From Diphasiastrum complanatum (lineage: Eukaryota > Streptophyta > Lycopodiopsida > Lycopodiales > Lycopodiaceae), in contig CM055107.1 of NCBI GenBank assembly GCA_029204225.1, positions 21,750,000 to 21,813,999 on the forward strand: a DNA stretch of 64,000 nucleotides. Direction: 5' to 3'. A program made the position numbers and the translations under genes. The notes under the pieces are model-generated. The model searched no databases. It saw only the letters and a list, made by a program, of their open reading frames with translations, and was not told the origin of the DNA. The number at the start of each line of letters is the position of its first letter. Within the stretch, counting starts at the first letter, position 1. Positions 46,506 to 59,362 of this stretch are shown in pieces.

Positions 46506-47883
46506 GCAAGTTACACATGTCTCAGCCTGCTGCTCCCAGACCTGTTCCTCTAGATAGGATTGATCTTCCTACCAAGCACCCTAGGAAGCAGGCAGCCCCC
46601 AAGAGAGCCCCAAAGAAAGTAAGGAGGGTAAATACCACCAATTCTGTGAAGCCTAACCCGGATGCAAATGTAGATAATGCTGCCCTAGATAAGGTTGTAA
46701 ATATAGTACATCGATTTTGGATACTCTTGTAATTCCTGTAGATACTACTCATCCACCTCCTCCTCCTCCTTCAAATCTTTATACATATATAGATTCCGAT
46801 GATTATCTTAAATTTGAGAAGGACATAGCCAATGTTGTAGATAGAATTGGTATTCCATTTTGTTTTAGAATAGAGGAATTTGACTTTAGTATAAATTATA
46901 GAGTTGTTGATTGTTTGGATCCCAAAAATAGACGGGCTTCTATCAGTGATCCTATGATAGAGTCTGGGATTACACTCTTGCAATATGACACTGCAAGAGA
47001 TTCATCCAATGAATTGCTGGTGCTCAGTAACTTTTTGTTTCAGGCCTTCAAGGAGAATAACGACACGTCACAGTGCTGACTAGTGGATTCACACCAGCAA
47101 CAAAATATCTGATCGTGCCTTATCATGCCAAGTAATTGTTAAATGCTTCCTGTTGTTTAATGCTTTATCATTGGCATTATCAATGGAAATAGTTCTCAAA
47201 GTTACAGCTAATGGACTTTCTATCTTATTTTGCAGTGACCACTGGAGTTTAAACCTGATCTCTATTAAGAGATCTGTAGATGATACTGTTAAAGGATTTT
47301 GTGTCAAGATGAACTCGGCTAGCAATACACATAAGGATGTAGATATATACTTGCCATATTTAAGTAAATATATTTCAACAGATGTTCCCCATTCAGTGGA
47401 CTGGAAATCGTTAGTTTGGAGGTAAATTCTGTCTTTCTTAACAACATTTTGAAATCAGTATTCTAATGTATTTGTTTCATTTTAATTCATTCTGTTTCTT
47501 AATTGATTTCTTGTGTGCTAAATGTTTTTGCAGTCACCCCAGCAAAATGATTCATTCAACTGTGGGTGGTACACATTATATCATGCAAAGTTATTTTTTG
47601 AGTGGTTCATCCTTCAGGAAGATGTTGATATTTCTAAGGTAATTAATTTTGTTTATTCTTATTTTTAGAATCGTGATTAGTTCTCTGTTTTGTTAATTTT
47701 TTTTAGCCATTACTAATACATGAATGTTCTATCTTGCAGTTTACACTTCCTGTGTACACATCAAGCTAGGCGGATAGATTTAGACAAAAAATTATCCTAC
47801 GCATATTGGCCAGAGCAAGGCTTCAGCCTCCCGTTGTTGATGATGGTGCAAAGGATGATGTAATTATACTAAATAAAGATTAG
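46140..47883 (+). pseudogene. Histone H3-like plus ULP1-type protease gene, copy 2
   Basis: ATG at 46140 gives MDRRK, a TAG, TRRD, matching the H3 tail start. RKYQRSTPLLIPRAPFYRVV follows, then in another frame LVTFTPSALQCLQDVVEDY and SKRVTIMSKDFQLL, the H3 fold to about 46500. The reading then continues without a stop through a basic linker (KHPRKQAAPKRAPKKVRR) and a segment to TKYLIVPYHAK at 47131. Later exons are 47236-47421 (DHWSLNLISIKR), 47534-47638 (QQNDSFNCGWYTLYHAKLFF) and 47740-47883. His and Cys with nearby Gln fit C48 (Ulp1) proteases, which remove SUMO-like modifiers. Breaks are two stops, three or four shifts and a one-base phase mismatch after exon 2. The fusion of H3 and protease is best seen here. 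Confidence 0.78.
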
Positions 47884-48061
47884 AACAATACAGATAGCAT
47901 AGAACAGAAATAGATTGCACATGTATAGAATTCATAGAGAAATATACATTGGTATATCATATGCTGCTCCATTTTATGAATTTGGGAGCACAAAATACAT
48001 GTATTGATGCCCAACTTGGGCTTTCATTTATTGAATGAAAAAGTCTATACACAGATTTTTA
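47884..48061. other. Short intergenic gap between convergent genes
   Basis: AT-rich. It separates the ends of the plus-strand copy 2 gene and minus-strand gene Y. An AATAAA occurs at its left end. Confidence 0.5.
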
Positions 48062-49416
48062 CTAAACTTTATTTGAAGCTATTGTTCTTCCACAATGGTG
48101 ATTGTTGTAGGTAGATCTTTGCAGCACGTTATCAACTCCTATCTTTTTCGCATCTGAAATGACAAATATTAGTGAATGTGCAATTGTAAATTATGTCATT
48201 TTCAATGATTTTGTACTATTTTGAAATGGCAATAAACATAAAGTACTTACGAGTCTTCCGTTTATGATAAATCTGAAATATGTTGGTAGATTGGTTTGTA
48301 ATAGCATGAGCTCTGTTATGATAAAATCAAGCTTCCAATGCTCTTCCACCTCAACCACAGTCAAATATTCCTCATTGTAGATAATGCTTATCTCCATTCG
48401 GTTTGTGTGACCATTTAGTTCAAAGTCTTGATCCAGTGCTAGCCATGTACCTTCAATTTTCTTGTATCTTTGATAGCTAAATGTGAGACTGAGCATTTGC
48501 TTTTCGATATGATAACGAAAGATCATTGAAGACTTTTTAATCATGCATTCTATGTCATTATTTGTTTTACTATCCCAGCCTTGATCTGATAAATCCTTGC
48601 AAACAAATAAAGTTGGTGTCCTACAAACACTAGCACTCGAGAAAAAATCAACAAATATATGTAATGAGATAAACCATCTTAGGTGAACAACTTTCTAGCT
48701 TGTCATAGCATTTCTAATATCAATGAGTAGCTTGCATCTCAAGGATTCAGAAACAATACTGTTAGGAGTAGGCCACTCATGACTTTGAAAATTAGGCAAT
48801 GGAATTGCTTCGAGCTTGCCAAAACCTCCATCCGTTTGTGGCGTATATAAAGATTCATAAAAATAGATACCACAATCTGCAAGTTCCTTCAGACTTCTTC
48901 CTCTATATTGCAGCTTTCGACCATCAGAGTGAATCACGTCCAATATTCCTACAAGTGATTGTGCTGGCTCCCATTCACTTATGCATGATGGATATAAATC
49001 TGAAAGAAAAAAACAATGTTGAAGCATTTACATCATAATCTGAAGAGCATCAATAAAGAAAATCACCTACGATTGTTGTAGAGTGCATATGTTTTAATAT
49101 ACTTACAATTACATTTTTGATGATCATGAGGATTGATATCATGTACTTTGATTTCTGAATGCATATATACATGTTGTACTAAAACTTCTGATATCAATTG
49201 ACCTCCCGAGATAGTCTTAAACACCAGAATTTTTGCTTTCCAATAAGATTTGTATGTCATTTTTGCTCTTTTCTTTTGTTGAAAATTGCCCTTTGATGAT
49301 GGATGCAGCAACACCCATGAATTCTTCGTATATTTTGTTGGCTTCCAGTTATCAGCTTCATCTTTCTCATTGTAAAGAATCACAGACTCGATTGTAGATC
49401 TGGGTCTCCTTGCCAT
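48062..49416 (-). pseudogene. Unknown spliced gene Y, convergent to histone-like copy 2
   Basis: Likely exons are 49416-49107, 48998-48695, 48635-48251 and 48153-48062. The first junction keeps frame across GT-AG (NYLYPSCISEWEP). Exon 1 has RRPRSTIESVILYNEKDEAD and SYWKAKILVFKTISGGQLI, loosely like a chromatin-reader (BAH-type) pattern, but I cannot confirm it. Exon 2 has GILDVIHSDGRKLQYRGRSL and ends with a TAG without an evident donor. Exons 3 and 4 join in frame (FRFIINGR to AKKIGVDNV). It lies between the H3-like gene and the end of the recognisable unit and may belong to the same mobile element. Confidence 0.5.
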
Positions 49417-50584
<1,168 letters not shown>

Positions 50585-50806
50585 TTAAAGGTAACCAACA
50601 TTCTTAATTCTAGGAAGGTGTGTAGCCCTTGATTTTCTTCCGTTAAAGGCGTGGTTCAAATGTTTTTTGTTGGAAGAACGATTCCACAAGAAAGCCCAAA
50701 CGCCGCAAGGAGGGAGCATGTGGTGACATGCTAAATAGGATACAATGGTACGGTTCAAGAATTTTGATTAGCACTCTATAATGGTCTCTATCTTTTTTTT
50801 TTCTCT

Positions 50807-50808
<2 letters not shown>

Positions 50809-50847
<39 letters not shown>
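50809..50847. repeat. (GT)n microsatellite
   Basis: About 38 bp of GT alternation. Confidence 0.95.
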
Positions 50848-50848
<1 letters not shown>

Positions 50849-51199
50849 ATGTGTGGTTCATGTATCATAGTCTGAGCTTTTATAGGTATTGAGTCAAAGC
50901 TACGAGGGCAATACCAGTATATAAATCAATTTTCCATCTATAATTAACAATAAACCATAATTCACGATGACACGAATCCATTGAGGATGCAAAAGGAGCT
51001 AACTGGCTATGGAATCAAGTTGTCCGTGTCGATTGGGTATTTTGCCTAGATATGATGCCACCAAAGAGGCCGATGGTGTGTAGGCCTTTGGCGTTCTTGA
51101 AGCTGATGGTTCACCACATCAAAGAGAGAAAAATGTGGCAGCTACTTCAAACTCAATAACTCTAAAAGGTTGCATGAGGTTCATTTGGATTCAAACAAG

Positions 51200-52390
51200 A
51201 CAATCTTTTGTGTAGAATGCTCATATTTTGTTATTTTTGGTTCCACATGTGTGAATTACAGTAGGGTAATGTAATTGTACAAACAACAACTATATTTTAT
51301 GTTTTGGTTCATGTTTGATCAGTATCTCTTAGAGTTTGCATCTCATTTTGTATGTAGATACTGATTTTTCTACATTGGCAAGATTGTTGGTTTGCTCCTT
51401 TTGTAACCAAAGATCAGGTACATGGATTGGATCTTGAATGATCTAAAATCCTTCACATGGTATCGGAGCTATTGTGTTTCAGGTTATGAAAGGATCAACT
51501 ACAATTATCAAGGATTTGGAGGAGTTACCAATGCTAGAGCATGCTAGATTGATTCTACTCAAAAGTCAACATTTTTGCATGTGTAGAATTGATCTTTTGT
51601 AGGTCAAAACTCAATATAGGTTTATATATTTGATCAATTCTGATTTCACACTTGGTTTACTGGAATTAGCCAAATTTTGGTGCATTAGGAAGGTCTCATT
51701 GGAGGCTACAAGATGATATATCAAGTTTTTAGAAATTGTATGTAGAATTTGAGATATTCAATTTTTTGTGATTTTGTCAAAACCCTAATTTTGATTGGAT
51801 CTCTAATTTGTGAGGTTACTGAACTTCCTTTGAGTGTGTTTCAATCTTAGGAAGTGGCAAGAATCATTAGATTGAGGATAGTTCATAGGTTGATCAAGAT
51901 TTCATTATTCTATTTGTTGATTTTCTAGTTAGAAGTGCTAGAAGAGATTTGAGAGGTTCCATATCTTTGTGATATCTTCTTGAGTTCATTTGTTGACATT
52001 CAAGAGAGTGTCTTGTGCATTGGAACAGGTTGAAAGAAGAAGATCAGGTCATTGCAACATAACTACAAGTGGTGGATCCATGTCGGAAGGCAATAATAGG
52101 CTTACTTCAATCAACTATTCTACTTAGAAGGTGAGGATGGAGTCCTTATTGGAGATGAATGAGTTGATGGAGATTGTTGCAAGTGTGGAGAAGAGGCCTC
52201 AAGCACCTCAAGATCAAGTGAGGTATGTCAAGAGAGCAAAGAAAGCTCTAAACATGATTAAGATGAATGTTTGGATATTGTTGTAGGTTTGGAGGAGAGA
52301 CCAGCAACTCAACAAGATCAAATGAGGTATGATAAGAGGGCCAAAAGGGCTCTACACATGATAAAGATGAATGTTACCAACAATATAAGC
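51200..52390 (+). mobile_element. Copia fragment: LTR end, primer-binding site, leader and part of gag
   Basis: An LTR ends with CTTCACA at 51457 and is followed by TGGTATCGGAGC at 51458-51469, one change from the usual site. After a leader of about 600 bp, Gag sequence begins near 52079 (ITFTSINYST-like, then KVRMESLLEMNELMEIVA). It is close to the Gag of the young Copia at 55409. The start of the LTR is uncertain. Gag breaks off after a local tandem duplication, at about 52385. Confidence 0.75.
52160..52383 (+). repeat. Tandem duplication inside Copia gag
   Basis: Two successive segments of about 112 bp encode EIVASVEKRPQAPQDQVRYV and DIVVGLEERPATQQDQMRYD, each followed by an IKMNV segment. 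Intact Copia Gag has only one. Confidence 0.85.
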
Positions 52391-52469
52391 TTTGAGAGTT
52401 TAAATGTTAAACAACTTTATTCTGAGACATTACTTCATATATTTGGTCATATTGATAAAGTCTTTGCGC

Positions 52470-52719
52470 ATATTGTATTTGGCTGGATTTATTTCTCGCA
52501 TTTAAAGCAATAAAAACTAAGGAAAGAGCTAACTTCATCAATGGACGTGAAGGTTCTTCCTTGGAAAATATTGTTGCTAATGATTTCTTTGATCATATGA
52601 AAAAAGATGTGGCTAGGTGCATGCATGAAGGAGATGGTTCTTCTACATTCTTTTGTGATGAGTCCAAGAAAGTCATTTTTGCAGCAAGTGGAGTCACATG
52701 TCAGTTAGAATTAAAGTAG
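52470..52719 (+). other. Open segment of unknown origin
   Basis: About 80 codons read WLDLFLAFKAIKTKERANFI, SLENIVANDFFDHMKKDVAR and FFCDESKKVIFAASG to a TAG at 52717. There is no start codon context. Its composition looks like coding sequence, but I recognise no family. Confidence 0.25.
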
Positions 52720-52976
52720 AATCATTGTGTTACTGTATTGTGGGTCCTATCAATGGATAAGGATCAGTTGGCCTCGCCACGAGGCAAGTCGACGGGACAC
52801 GCGTCCCGTCAATGGCAACTTGGGTCATGCATGGGTTGCCTGAGTGAACAACTATATGTACAGTGTACTTTCATTTTGAGAAATACAATTGCTATGTGAG
52901 CTTGTTGTGGAGAGTGTTTTCTGTCTGTGTTACTGTGTAGCATGATCTGTGTTCCTGTGCAAAGCAAATTCTAAGT

Positions 52977-52989
52977 TGGTATCAGCACC
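52977..52989 (+). other. Primer-binding site of outer Copia
   Basis: TGGTATCAGCACC, resembling the initiator tRNA-Met type site with changes at its end. Confidence 0.6.
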
Positions 52990-53581
52990 GTACAGGGAAT
53001 GTACACAATACAACATCGTCGTTGAAGAGAGCTTCGGGAGAACTGTCTTCTGAGAGTTCGAGGTTTACGGCGGGTTGAAGACGGAAAGAGAAGCACTGGT
53101 GCACAGTTTCTAGTTTATAGAGGCTTGCTAAGCTCACTAGAGGGATTATTAGCCTGTGCATAGCATCAGACAGGGAAAAATTTGGTGAAAAATTGACAAT
53201 TTTGAAGCCAGCTGAAAATTGAAACCGGGTTTGGGGTTACAGTTTTTATACATAACTGGTGATTTCTTCGCTGTTTGTGCACCGTTTTGGATGTTGTAAG
53301 GAGAGGAAGGAAGCTAATCACATTTTCAACTAGCCACGGAGAGATTCTGATGTTTATGTCAGAGATTTGTCTCTAGACAGTTACCCTAGCAGATTTGCGA
53401 TAAAAAGGTGAAAAAAGCCACTTTGTCAAGTTGAGCTAAAATCACTGTTTCTCCACGTAATTTCTTGAGTGAACACTCTACAGTCTTGGAATCAGTAGGG
53501 CGACCCTGCTCCAGGCCTCAAATCATGCTCAAATCGATCCATAGGTGAATTAGATCAAAAACATTTGTGTGTGGGGAGGCG

Positions 53582-54236
53582 TGTGAAAATTGTCAACATT
53601 TCCTAGCTAGTTTGAGGCCTAAATTGGCTAAAATTGTAAATAGTTTTGGTTCTGGAGTTTTGCACGTGTGAACCAGGCCACAATGTTTTTATTTACTGTA
53701 TTTTTTCAGTATGATGAAGTGTCAAACTTCATACCCTTCAAAATGAGACCATTTTGAGGTATTTTGGTCATATAAGCCATTTTTAGCTATTTTTCCTATA
53801 TAGGGAATATCTAGGGTCAAGTACCTTCTAGAGAGAGGAGAGAGAGTCATCTTCCTCATCCATAAATAGTAGGGAAGTCGTGGAGAACAGGTTGGAGAAA
53901 CCTTTTGTATGCTTCATTGAGATCAATAGATCATTGTCATTGTTTCTTCCTCCATTGAGAGCATTGTTGTGTGTATTGTCTTCAAGCTATTGTGTATGAT
54001 CTTAGGTGCTTTCCAAAAGTGGTAGGCTGATGTATTATGGACTGTATAATGCTATTTTGGGCCGCACTTGATGTTTATGGAAGTTTCCATTTGTGATAAA
54101 TGCTTTTTGATCAAGTTCTTTGCATTCTAGGTAGCATAGAATGTGTTGCCAATTCCTAGCTTATGTAGTTTGGAGTGCAAGCATTCAAGCCAATGATCTT
54201 GGAGTTTAGATCCACTTAGGATCTGTATTTTTCACA
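53582..54236 (+). repeat. Young Copia 5' LTR
   Basis: 655 bp, TG to CA. It contains a TATA-like CTATATAGGG near 53800. Downstream R/U5-like sequence was not mapped in detail. Confidence 0.97.
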
Positions 54237-54248
54237 TGGTATCAGAGC
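54237..54248 (+). other. Primer-binding site of young Copia
   Basis: TGGTATCAGAGC directly follows the LTR, complementary to the 3' end of initiator tRNA-Met. Confidence 0.92.
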
Positions 54249-55408
54249 TGGTTGGCTTCTATTTACAGTAAGTATTCCATTTCTGGTGATATTTGGATGT
54301 TTGATCAAGTTCTAGCATGATTTTGCATTGTTTTGTTGATCAAATCTTACTAACCTTTGTTTTGTGAGTTGAACTTGTGGATCAAAAGCATATTTCAGGT
54401 CTATTGAAGATCAGAGGCTGAAAAGAAACTATTTTGGATCAGATCATAACACCTAATCATTTGTGATTGTGAGGCTTGTGCATATTCAATACTAACAATG
54501 TTCTTTTCAATCCTATTGTTGACAATCTCCATTCTTGGATGAACACTCTCCTTAAGTGGATGAAACTTCTCCTTAAGTGGATGACAAATGCTCTTTTGAG
54601 TGAGTTGTAATTCTCCTAAAGGCTGAGCAAAGCTCCCATTTGGATGAAAGATCCCCTTTTTTGGGTGAACATATTGTAAGCTCCATTGTGAAGAGCATAT
54701 TGTAAAGATTGTCATCAATTTTGGCATAAATTTTGGTGTACTTTGTTGAGCATGTAAGTAACTCTCCTTATGTAATTTGATTGGAGCATTTGCTGGAAGG
54801 TGTTAACCATTATGCAAGTGTGTTTTCAGGTTCTTAACAGGTTGAGGAACATTCTCATGTGAAGTGATCTTAGATCTACATCTAAACACCAAGATTTGAC
54901 AAGATAGTGAAGCTAGTCTTGTGATTCACTAAGTGTGCTCATTCATTCACCTCTAAATCTTGTATTTATCACTTGCTGGAGTTTATAAACTTTTAGAAGT
55001 GTGGTTTACATGTGGTTTTACAGGTTGAATCAATATCTTAGTGTGTTGATCATATGTTGATCAAGTTTGTTCATTACTAGGTAATCTTGGCATCCTAGTT
55101 TTGGGTATTTTCTAAGAATGCAAGTAACTCTTCACACCATAACTTGATTTGGTCACTTGCTGGAAAGTTTGAGAGCTTAAGCAAGAGTGTGTTCAGGTTG
55201 GTTTGATTTTGTAATCCATTCTTAGTGTGTGCAAAGTGTTGCATGTGTTTCAATCTTCCTTTCTATGCTTGGAAACCATCTAGGTTCAAGATAGAAGTGT
55301 TTTAGGGTCCTAAATCTTCATAGATCTCTTTATCTATCATTTGTTGAGAGAAAAGTGAGTGCTAAGTGCTTTAGGACAGAACCTAAAAGTTGAAGAAACA
55401 TTAGAATC
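54249..55408 (+). other. Young Copia leader
   Basis: About 1.16 kb without an ORF. It contains loosely repeated words such as TCACTTGCTGGA at intervals (about 54966 and 55150), so some internal repetition exists. Confidence 0.7.
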
Positions 55409-58400
55409 ATGGCTTCCAATGGTGGGATCATGCTAGAGTCTAGTGAAAGGTTGAGTTCATCAAACTACTCTACTTGGAAAGTGAGGATGGAGTCCTTACT
55501 TGAGTTGAATGAACTCATGGACATAGTTGCAGAAATTGAAGAGAGACCTCTCACACTTCAAGAGCAACAAAGGTTTGATAAGAAGGCCAAAAGGGCTCTT
55601 CATATCATTAAAATGAATGTTACAAATGAACTTCTCAAGGAAGTTGGAAAGTGTCAAAGTGCAAGTGAGGCATGGAATGCCTTAAAGAAGCTCTTTGAAT
55701 CAAAGTCCACATCTAGGGTATTGACCCTAAGGAGACAAATATTTTCTAGTAGGCAAAGAGAGGGTGAAAGTGCTCATGCATTTATCTTGAGAGTTAAGTC
55801 CCTAAGTGATGATTTAGCATGCATTGATGAGAACATAAAAGATGGTGAAATAGTCCAAGTTATGTTGAATGGTTTGCTAAATGAACATGCTAACCTTGTG
55901 CAAAGTTTTGCCATTCAAAGAGTCTTGCCAAGTGTGGTTGACTTGCAAGAAATCTTATTGGCTGAAGAACATAGGTTGCAATCAAAGCTTGATGGTGCAT
56001 CCTTGCAAGGTGGAGGTGAAGAGGCTTTCTTCACAAAAGGCAAATTCAAGGGCAAAGGTAAAGGCAAAGGGAAATGGTCCAAAGGTGGTAACTTTGATCA
56101 TGATGATCACTCTTCCTCTTCCTCTTCTACTAAGAACAATAAGTCAAAGTTCAAGTGCTTTTATTGTGGGATAAAAGGTCATTTTGCAAATGAATGTTAT
56201 AAGAAGAAAAGAGAGCAAGGAGAGAGGCAAGGAAATCTTACAATAGATGAGGAAGAACATAACACATGTGAATCACTTGTTATGACTTCAAGTTTGTTAG
56301 CCAACATAGATGATAATGATCCTTGGTGGATTGATAGTGGAGCCTCATCTCACATGACAAGACATAAGGAATACTTTACATCCTTATTGTCTTATGAGGG
56401 AGAAGGTAACATCATCTACACTGCAAATGATGGTCAATGTGACATCAAAGGCATAGGCACTATTCCTATTTCCCTTTCAACAAATAGGAAAGCAAATCTT
56501 GAAAATGTTTTGTACATTCCTTCAATCACTAAGAATTTGCTTAGTGTAAGTCAAATGATTGACAAAGGACTTGATGTGGAGTTCATTGGAGATGCATGTT
56601 TGATAAGTAAATGTGGATCCTTGATTGCTCAAGGTAGGAGGCATGGTAAACTTTTCAAGCTTGATGCATGTGTGATCTCTAATCATGAAGGATGTATGGC
56701 TAGGGAGCAATTGACAAACCAAGAAGTTTGGCACAAGAGGTTGGGCCATCCCAACTTCAAATCTTTGGAGGTAATGGCAAAGAAAGAGCTTGTTCTTGGT
56801 CTCCCTAAAAGTCTTGTTGCAAACAATAGTGTTTGTGAACATTGTGCCTTGTCCAAATCTCATAGACTTGCTTATTCTAGATCTACTTCTAGATCTAAAG
56901 AAGCTTTTCAACTTGTGCATTCTGATATTCATTCTTCTAGTACAACTAGCAATGGTGGGGCAAAGATGTATGCAACTTTCATTGATGACTTTAGTAGGTA
57001 TACTTGGATCTATCTTCTTAAAAGTAAGGATGAAGTGTTTGCTGCATTTGTCAAGTTCAAGAATGAAATGGAAAACCAATTCAATACAAAGATCAAATGC
57101 TTAAGATCTGATAATGGAGGGGAATACACCTCAAATAGGTTCAAAGACTTTTGTATAGCACATGGGATTAAGAGGGAGATGTCTAGTCCTAGGACTCCAC
57201 AACAGAATGGAGTGGCCGAGAGGAAGAATAGAACCCTTTGTGAATGTGCCAAGGCAATGAGACTACATGCTAATCTTGCTAAGTCTTTTTGGGGGGAATC
57301 TTTAGCATGTGCTAACTATCTATGTAATAGATGGACAAGTGCTTCCTTGGATGGTAAAACTCCTCATGAGGTTCTTTATGGTAGAAGGCCGAGTGTCAAG
57401 CATTGTAGGATCTTTGGATGTACATGTTTTGTCAATATCACACTTGATGATAGAACTAAAGAAGATCCTTCATCAAAGAAGGGTGTGTTTGTTGGCTATA
57501 GTGAAGTAAGCAAGGCTTACAAAGTGTACATTCCTTCTACAAAGAAAGTTGTCATAAGTAGGGATGTCATCTTTCATGAAGAGAATGTTTCCAATGTTGT
57601 TGATGTTGATGTTGATGTGCCTACTAATCATCATGATGTGCAAGATGTCTTGGATGAAGATGGAGATGCCACTCCAAAGCAAACTTCAAGGAAGACTCAA
57701 AGGCAAAGGGCTAAGCCATCAAGGCTAACCTATGATGAAAAAGGAAAGCAAGTGGTGGACAACTCTAACTTTGCTTTTCTTACCTCTTTTGATGAACCAA
57801 CTTGTGTAGGTGAAGCAATTCAAAAGAAGGAATGGATCCAAGCCATGGATCATGAGCATCAAGCACTCATCAAAAGCAACACATGGAGGTTGGTAAAGCT
57901 TCCAAAGGACAAGAAGGCAATTGGTTGTAAGTGGATCTTCAAGATCAAGACAAATCAAGATGGATCAATCAACAAGTACAAGGCAAGGTTGGTGGCAAAG
58001 GGGTATGCTCAAGAATATGGTATTGACTATGATGAGACCTTTGCACCCGTGGCAAAGATGGTAACTATTCGAATCCTAATCTCTCTTGCAACTCTTTATG
58101 ATTGGGATATGTGGCAAATGGATGTTACTAATGCCTTCTTGAATGGTGATCTTGAAGAAGATATTTACATGGAGCAACCCAAGGGCTATGTTTCACATGA
58201 TGAGCCTAATCATGTGTGCTATCTCCAAAAGAGTTTGTATGGGCTAAAGCAAGCACCAAGGAGTTGGTATGCTAAGCTCAATTCCTTCTTACTTTCTCAA
58301 AACTTTGTTATGAGTGAGTATGATCATTCTCTCTACTTTAGATTGAATGAAAATGATATCACTTTACTTTTGATCTATGTTGATGACATTATCTTAAGTG

Positions 58401-59362
58401 GTGGTAACAATCTAGATATAGATGAAATCAAGATGGCACTCAAAAGAGAGTTTGAAATTCAAGATCTTGGTAAACTTCAGTATATCTTAGGAATAGAGAT
58501 TATTAGAACTTCTAAATCTACATTCATATGTCAAGAAAAGTATGTTAACTCTATTCTAAAAAGGTTTCATATGGAAGATTGTAAAGTTGTTTCTACTCCT
58601 ATGGAATCAAATGTAAAGCTAACTACAAGAAGTAATGAAAGATCCTTCAAGGACATTACTCTCTATAGAAAGCTAATAGGATCTCTTATATGGTTAACCA
58701 TCACAAGACCTGATCTAAGCTTTGTGGTTGGTAAACTAAGTCAATTTATGCAAGATCCTAGTGAGACTCATTGGAAGCTAGGAAAGAGAGTACTTAGATA
58801 CATCTCGGGATCTAGAGATTTTGGCATCTTGTATGGAGGTACTACACCTAACCTTTGTGGATTTTCAGATTCAGATTTTGCAGGTGATCAAATGGATAGG
58901 AAGTCAACAAGTGCCTTTGCAATCTATCTTGGAGATGGAATGGTCTCATGGCTATCAAAGAAGCAACCAACTATCTCTCTATCTTCCACCGAAGCCGAGT
59001 ACAAGGCATTAACAACATGCACCAAGGAGATTCTTTGGATCAAGAGGATGTTATTGGATCTTCACTTGCTGGAACCAGAGAAGACTCCAATCATACTTTG
59101 TGATAACCTTTCAGCCCAAAGCTTGGCAAGCAATCCTGTTTTTCATGCAAGGAGCAAGCACATTGAGATTGCTCACCATTTTGTGAGAGATCAAGTCATT
59201 GCCAAAGAGGTGGAGCTTCAACATGTCTCTTCAAAGGAGTGTGTGGCTGATATCTTCACCAAACCATTGGGAAAGGACCTATATTTAATGCATAGATCTA
59301 ATCTTGGAATGTGCTCAAAGACTATGTTGAAACTAGCATCCAATGTTGAAGAGGGAGTGTGA
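55409..59362 (+). CDS. Intact Copia Gag-Pol polyprotein
   Basis: The frame of 1317 codons has no stop or shift. In order it contains Gag (SSERLSSSNYSTWKVRMESL from about residue 10), a zinc knuckle CFYCGIKGHFANEC near 250, aspartic protease WWIDSGASSHM near 308 and a pre-integrase zinc site (WHKRLGHPN, CEHC). Integrase follows (LVHSDIHSS, RSDNGGEY, PQQNGVAERKN, near 505-605). Reverse transcriptase has QMDVTNAFLNGDLEEDIYME near 905 and YVDDIILSG near 990. RNase H has FSDSDFAGDQMDRKS near 1150 and ends ADIFTKPLGKD. These supply packaging, processing, cDNA synthesis and integration. The first ATG fits the Gag start of relatives. It is likely capable of movement if expressed, and the host would be expected to silence it. 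Confidence 0.97.
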   Translation: MASNGGIMLESSERLSSSNYSTWKVRMESLLELNELMDIVAEIEERPLTLQEQQRFDKKAKRALHIIKMNVTNELLKEVGKCQSASEAWNALKKLFESKSTSRVLTLRRQIFSSRQREGESAHAFILRVKSLSDDLACIDENIKDGEIVQVMLNGLLNEHANLVQSFAIQRVLPSVVDLQEILLAEEHRLQSKLDGASLQGGGEEAFFTKGKFKGKGKGKGKWSKGGNFDHDDHSSSSSSTKNNKSKFKCFYCGIKGHFANECYKKKREQGERQGNLTIDEEEHNTCESLVMTSSLLANIDDNDPWWIDSGASSHMTRHKEYFTSLLSYEGEGNIIYTANDGQCDIKGIGTIPISLSTNRKANLENVLYIPSITKNLLSVSQMIDKGLDVEFIGDACLISKCGSLIAQGRRHGKLFKLDACVISNHEGCMAREQLTNQEVWHKRLGHPNFKSLEVMAKKELVLGLPKSLVANNSVCEHCALSKSHRLAYSRSTSRSKEAFQLVHSDIHSSSTTSNGGAKMYATFIDDFSRYTWIYLLKSKDEVFAAFVKFKNEMENQFNTKIKCLRSDNGGEYTSNRFKDFCIAHGIKREMSSPRTPQQNGVAERKNRTLCECAKAMRLHANLAKSFWGESLACANYLCNRWTSASLDGKTPHEVLYGRRPSVKHCRIFGCTCFVNITLDDRTKEDPSSKKGVFVGYSEVSKAYKVYIPSTKKVVISRDVIFHEENVSNVVDVDVDVPTNHHDVQDVLDEDGDATPKQTSRKTQRQRAKPSRLTYDEKGKQVVDNSNFAFLTSFDEPTCVGEAIQKKEWIQAMDHEHQALIKSNTWRLVKLPKDKKAIGCKWIFKIKTNQDGSINKYKARLVAKGYAQEYGIDYDETFAPVAKMVTIRILISLATLYDWDMWQMDVTNAFLNGDLEEDIYMEQPKGYVSHDEPNHVCYLQKSLYGLKQAPRSWYAKLNSFLLSQNFVMSEYDHSLYFRLNENDITLLLIYVDDIILSGGNNLDIDEIKMALKREFEIQDLGKLQYILGIEIIRTSKSTFICQEKYVNSILKRFHMEDCKVVSTPMESNVKLTTRSNERSFKDITLYRKLIGSLIWLTITRPDLSFVVGKLSQFMQDPSETHWKLGKRVLRYISGSRDFGILYGGTTPNLCGFSDSDFAGDQMDRKSTSAFAIYLGDGMVSWLSKKQPTISLSSTEAEYKALTTCTKEILWIKRMLLDLHLLEPEKTPIILCDNLSAQSLASNPVFHARSKHIEIAHHFVRDQVIAKEVELQHVSSKECVADIFTKPLGKDLYLMHRSNLGMCSKTMLKLASNVEEGV

